Notes under the pieces: generated by a model
The model's input: only the letters and a program-made list of their open reading frames with translations
Database searches by the model: none
Told to the model about the DNA's origin: nothing
Shown here: positions 37,001 to 43,000 of the stretch, in pieces
Position numbering within the stretch: the stretch's first letter is position 1
Layout: each line of letters begins with the position of its first letter
Program-made: the position numbers and the translations under genes
Origin: Pseudanabaena sp. M085S1SP2A07QC
GTDB taxonomy: Bacteria > Cyanobacteriota > Cyanobacteriia > Pseudanabaenales > Pseudanabaenaceae
Length of the DNA stretch: 44,631 bases
Direction: 5' to 3'
Assembly (NCBI GenBank): GCA_020404895.1
Contig: JADBWK010000021.1
Coordinates: forward strand, 1-44,631

Positions 37001-40000
37001 GGTGGCAAAGCGTCAAAATAGAGATATTGACGCGAGCCAAGTGTAAACTTATACCTTTCGGCACTGGTTGAGGCTTCAGTAAAGTTGCCTGTAATATCAG
37101 TATCAAGACTAACTACTGTACTGGAATTTGCTTTACCTAACAAGCGGAATTTGTAGTTACCCGTGGCCTCTCCCGAACCATCAACAACTAGTTTGTATTG
37201 ACCATCAGTTACTAAAGTTAACCCATCAACAAAGTGGCGATCGTTGCGGATATCTGCATTGTTAACTAATAAAGTTCCTTGAGGAGAGTACAGAGAATAT
37301 ATGAGAGCGGCATTGCCATCTAAGGAATCAAAAAATAGTTGTTCGCCTGCCGATGCGGTAAAGGTATAGGTGTCCTGCTCACCCTTTTCGACAATGGAAC
37401 CTGTAACGATATTGCCTAAAGTTAGAGAATCGGTAATTAGATCGGGGGTGGTTACGCTTAACTTGTAGCGTGGTTCATAACCAGAACCATAGCCGCGCAC
37501 AGCAAGGGTATATTTACCTTTACCTACAGAAAGCTCACGATCTTCCCATAATCGACCTGAAGTTACGACTGCACCACTATCATTAAATACCGCCCATTCT
37601 CCAGGTTGAGTATTGTAGTAAGCAGGGTAATAGGTATCATAACCATAGGAAGTGCTGTCAAAGTATAGGTATTTGCTCTCTGTTAATTCAAATTGATATA
37701 AATCGGCGTTGTAGCCACCATTGCCTGATGTGGAGTCAATAATTGCATCCAGTTCGATAGGCGTTGGATTGGCTTGATCTAATAAACGGAACTTGTAAGC
37801 CCCAGTAGTTTCGGTTGCATCGCTTGCCACGACAAGCTTGTATGTACCGACTGTTGGTAATGTGAAGCCATCTAGGAAATAGCGATCGCCCCTGATATCG
37901 GCATTGTCAACTAAAACTGTGCCTTGAGGGTCAATCAAGTCGTAAGTTAAGTAAACAGAATTGGCGAGAGAATCAAAGAATAATTGCTGTCCTACCGTTC
38001 CCGTGAAGGTATAGGTGTCGTAGCTGCCTTTTTTGGCAATGTTGCCACTAACGACATCACCTATGGCTATAGCCGTATTTGGAGTTTCTGAAGTAATAAC
38101 GCGGAAATTATAATTCGCATTGTAACTATAGCCCTGCATTACTAAATAGTAGTCGGCTGCCCCAAGCCACATTTCACGATCTTCCCACAGGCGGGCTGAA
38201 TTGATATACTGCCCATTGGCATTATAAAGAATCCAAGCCCCATAAATGCCATTGGTAGGGGTTAAGCCATCAAGATAGACATACTGCTGCTTGTTAGCAT
38301 TATTTAGGTTTTCAGCAATGGTGAATTTGAATAGTTTTGCACCGCTTGCCGCATAATCAACCGCACCAGTCAGGTCAGTATCAGGAGTGTAAGCAGCCGC
38401 ACTAGCTTTATCGAGCAAACGGAACTTATATTTACCGATGGTTTCGTTATCACCATCAAACATTAATTTATAAGTGCCATCGTAAACAAATGTGAAACCA
38501 TCAAGGAAAGCTCTATCAACACGACTGTCGGCTCGATTGATAACTACACCACCGAAGGGGTCATAAAGAGTATAGGGGAGGTAAGCATTGCCATCTAAGG
38601 AATCGAAAAATACCTGCTGACCTTCAGTAGCTTCGAATTCTAGCGTATGTCTTCCGCCCTTCTTCGCGATCGCGCCTTCAACCACCTCGCCCACATTCAT
38701 AGAGCGCGTAATCACATCAGAATTGACAAGACTAAATGTGTAATCGACCGAGTTTGCAAAACCAGCCCGACCTCTTGCTACTAAGATGTATTCCCCATCC
38801 TGTGGCATCACCATTTCTATATCGGAGAAGTCAGAATATTGAATGTATTGATCTTGAGGATTGATTACATACCAATCAACGGTTGCAGAACTTCTCGATA
38901 AAGCATCTAAAAATAGACGTTGATCCTTAGCGGCAGTGAAGCGATAGAGTCGGTCTTGATTGCCGGGGGAGAGGCGATCGCTAATCACCTCATCAAATTG
39001 AATGACAGGCACAAGACTTGGATCGGTGAGACGGAAACCATAATTACCCGTTTGATCGTTTACAGCGTCAACTACCACCCGATAGTTACCAGTTTCATCA
39101 AGAGTAATTAGTCCCCAGCTATCCCAAGCAAAGTCGGTACTGAGAACTTGACGACCTGATGGTGTAACGATCTTGAAGTTCCATTTATCGGCAGCACCAG
39201 TATAGTTAAGGGAATCGTAGTAGATTTTTTGACCAGCCACACCTGAGAAAGAGAACTCATCATTTTCGCCAGGAATACTAATTCTTCCTAAAACCGTATC
39301 TCCAATTACCAGCGCCGCAGGAGGAGTCCATTGTACCAAGCCTGTATCGCGGTTTACAGTCATGCCATTCGGACCAATAATCAGATTGAAACTGACATCA
39401 TCAAGATCGGGATCGATCGCATTGGCATCATATGTATAAAGCTGATTGATATAGGCATCAACCACTGGATCGGTGGTAAAAATTGGTGGGCGATTGGGAG
39501 GAGTGCCGATTACTGAGAGAGTATAGGACTGCGTATCCGTACCGCCACGTCCATCGGCAACTTCCACCACAATACTTTGATTGCCAACATTAGCGGTTGT
39601 TGTATTCCAGGCAATCAAGCCAGAATTAGCATTAATAGTCATGCCTTCAGGGGCAACTAGAAGCCTATAGGCAAGGGGATCGCTATCTTTGTCGGTAGCA
39701 TTAACGTCATAGCTGTAAGCATTGCCGCCAACGACCTCCGCAACATTACGACCAGGGAGCAAAGGATTGGTAATAATTTCAGGGGCATTATTAATCTTAG
39801 CGAGAACGACTAATTCATAGGTGAACTGAATTTGGTCGGGATTGTAGAAGATCAATTCACCCAGATTGGTCTTTTGGGTTGGATCTAGGTTGCCATTTTT
39901 GAGGAACTTGCTGAAGTCGATATAGGCATATCCATCGGGAGTGACACCATCGGCATTGCGGAGAACAATGGAAGGGGAAGAAATATTCTTGACTGCGAGA

Positions 40001-43000
40001 ACAAGCTGGTCATTGAGAGCGTATGTGCCGATGTTTTCTAGATTGACTTCCGCTGTGAGTACTTTGCCACCTTCGGTGAAGTTAGTACGCGCATAGTTGG
40101 CTTGAATACTGGTTGTCACATCGGCAAGGCTGAGGAAGCTAATCGGATTAGGAGCGGCGATCGCGGCGGTACGGAGGGCAAATTGACTTTGAACTGGGGG
40201 TAATGTGCCTATAGGTGCAGGCGTGATACTGATGTTTGTAACTTCAACCTGTGAGGCAGTGTCTGTATCGTTGTTGACTAGGCGGAAGACAAGCTGCACA
40301 GGAGTATTAGGTGCAATGCCTACTATGTTTAGGGTAACTAGTCCTGTAGCGTTGTCGTAGGTGACACCAGTGGCAAATTTGACGGTTTCACCTTCGGTAA
40401 AGTTGATGAATGCGTCCTGTCCGTTGGCGATCGTATGAACAAGAGCATTATTACCGCCCGCATCTAAAAGTGCTACCTCAAAAGCATCGTTTATTCTAAC
40501 TTTATCGGTAGAATCAAAGGAAAGATTCTTAATCTTGAACTGAATGAGAGAAGGTTCTACAGGCGTGATGAAGTTCATCACCCGTTCAGGATTGAAGTTA
40601 CTATTCTCTGTGAGTAATGAGTCAACACCAATAATCAAGTTTTGGAATGCTTCAAACTTCTCAGCAGTACTGCTCTCTTTTACCTTTAATTGGATGTTGT
40701 AAAGCCCCGCATCGTTGAACTGGGGTGTGCCTGTGAGGGTGGCAGTGCCATTGCCATTATTAGTAAGGGTGAGCCATGTGGGAATATTTGTACCTGTGAT
40801 CAGGCGATCGCTATTTTCAGGATCGCTGGTGGCGATGTTGTAAGTATAGACAAGGCCAGCACCAGCGCTAATTACAGGCGTACTGGTGAATTTTGGTGCT
40901 TCGTTAATGTTGAGAACATTAATCGTGAAGTCTTGTTCGTAACTTAGGTTGGGGTTGCCGCTATCGGTAGTTTTGACGCGAATAATATGGCTGGCATTGG
41001 TTTCGTAGTCGAGTAATGTGCCATTATTGACGACTAAGCGATCGCCGTTGAGAGTAAACCTGCCACCTGCGTTATTAACTAAGCTATAGATAAATGTTTG
41101 GGCGCTATCGGGATCAATGCTGCTAAATAAACCAATCTCAATACCGTTAGCTGAGTTCTCATTAATCGCATTGTTGGTAATGGCAATGCTAGTCGGGGTT
41201 TCATTGACATTAGTGACACCAATCGAGAAAATCTGTTCAAAAGTTAAACCGCCTGCATCAGTGGTTCTTACTCGGATGGAGTAAGTATTTTTAACTTCAA
41301 AATTAGGAGACTCTTTCCACTTCAGTTGATTGCCAATAATCTCAAAGGATGGGTTGTTTGTACTTCCTGTGCCACTGGTTAAACTGTAAGTATGCGTATC
41401 GCCTGTATCTGGATCTTGGCTAGAGAAGTTTCCAATTACTGAACCAATTGCTACATTTTCAGGTGTGGCATTGTTGCTAAGATTCAATGCGGTGGGTGCT
41501 AGATTACTCAAGAGCGCGATCCGCTCAACCACAAGACTGCTATTATTACTATTCCCTGCCGCATCCGATGCTGTCACAGCAAAAGAATTATTCCCCACCT
41601 TAAGTGTGACATTTTCAAATTTATACGCACCACTACTATCAGCGATCGCCACCAATGACAACGCAGGCAAAGAAACGTTAGCTCCAGCATCAGACTTGCC
41701 AACTAGAGTCACCAAAGCCTTATTCGTTTTGTTTGGCTGCTCTAGAGAGATCGCTGAACTTGGATCCAGAACGATATTCAAAGCTATTTGAGAATCATAG
41801 ACAAAATCTAATACTGATTCAGCCGACAAAGGATTTTCAGGCAAAGACATCAAAAAAGTATGATTGTCGCGACCGACCTTCAACACCACATCATCAAAAT
41901 CGCGATCACCACCACCCCACATATCCTCCCAACTTAGCTTCAGTTTGCCATCCACAAACTGCGATCGCATATGCGCTTCTAAATCTGGATTTGCCGATGA
42001 AATCGAGAAAAAGACATTGCCCAAACCGCCCGGTTCATTTCTAGGATTCCTAGCTAAAACTTCATCCGCCTTAGCATTTGCCACTAAATAAAAGGCAATG
42101 CGATCGCCATTTTGCAAACCAATATTATTAGTAAGTAAAGCAGCGCTGGCAGAGTCAGCAAAAATAGTTTTTCGGCGACTAGGATCGAGAGCGACTTGCA
42201 GATAGCGCGGATCACTAGGAGCAATGCCATCAATCGATCCTAGGTCATCATCAACCTTAAACAACCCAACTTCATTGTTATAAGTGGAGTTAACCTGCGA
42301 TAAATAAAAGTAAGGATTGATCGGTTGTCCCGACAAACCATTAACAACAAATACTCCCGAATTAGTGCCGATATTGTTGATAAATGGAGGTGATAACTCC
42401 TTAGTAGCCCGCATCCGCAAGCGGTAATTACCATCTACAAAATTCTTGCCAAAAATACGGCTAAGGTCATCCTTTTGCAGAGTAAAGGAACCATCTTTTT
42501 TAAGAAACTCACTGATATCAACATATTCTGTAATTTCGCTAAAACTGTTACCCCTATCAATTAGCTTCGCCTCTAAACGGGTGTAAAAATTTCCGCTATC
42601 AGTCGTTTTGACATTACCAACAATTCGCACATCTGATGTTAAGCGATCGCTATCAGAAATTCCCGTATCCTTCAACAAATTGAAATTTATAGTTGGTGGC
42701 GACATTGGTGATTGAGTATTTTTTACCCAATCCATTCGCATTACCATATCGTTATAGTCGCGATCGCCCAAACCACGCATATCTTCAAAATAGAAATGAT
42801 TTCCCATGCGTGAGATATGGTCATAGCCGCCATTAGCTTCTAAAAGTGACAGATATACATCGGGCTGGCGATCGCCACCACTTAGAACTTGAGCGCTGTT
42901 GCCATTTTGGACAATATACAAACCAACAAAAGCGCCACCACTTAAAGTAATTTCCTGAGTATTGCCATTACTAAAAGAGTTAAATAGCACCTGTCCACGT

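Noticed and set aside
30592-39300. CRISPR-like or satellite DNA in the repetitive part of the giant gene
   Set aside because: The repeats are at protein level, about 100 residues long and diverged; no short identical DNA repeats with spacers.
22182-42434. Many 60-115-codon ORFs on both strands inside the giant gene
   Set aside because: All overlap the uninterrupted 7221-codon frame, have biased shadow composition and no recognisable domains.
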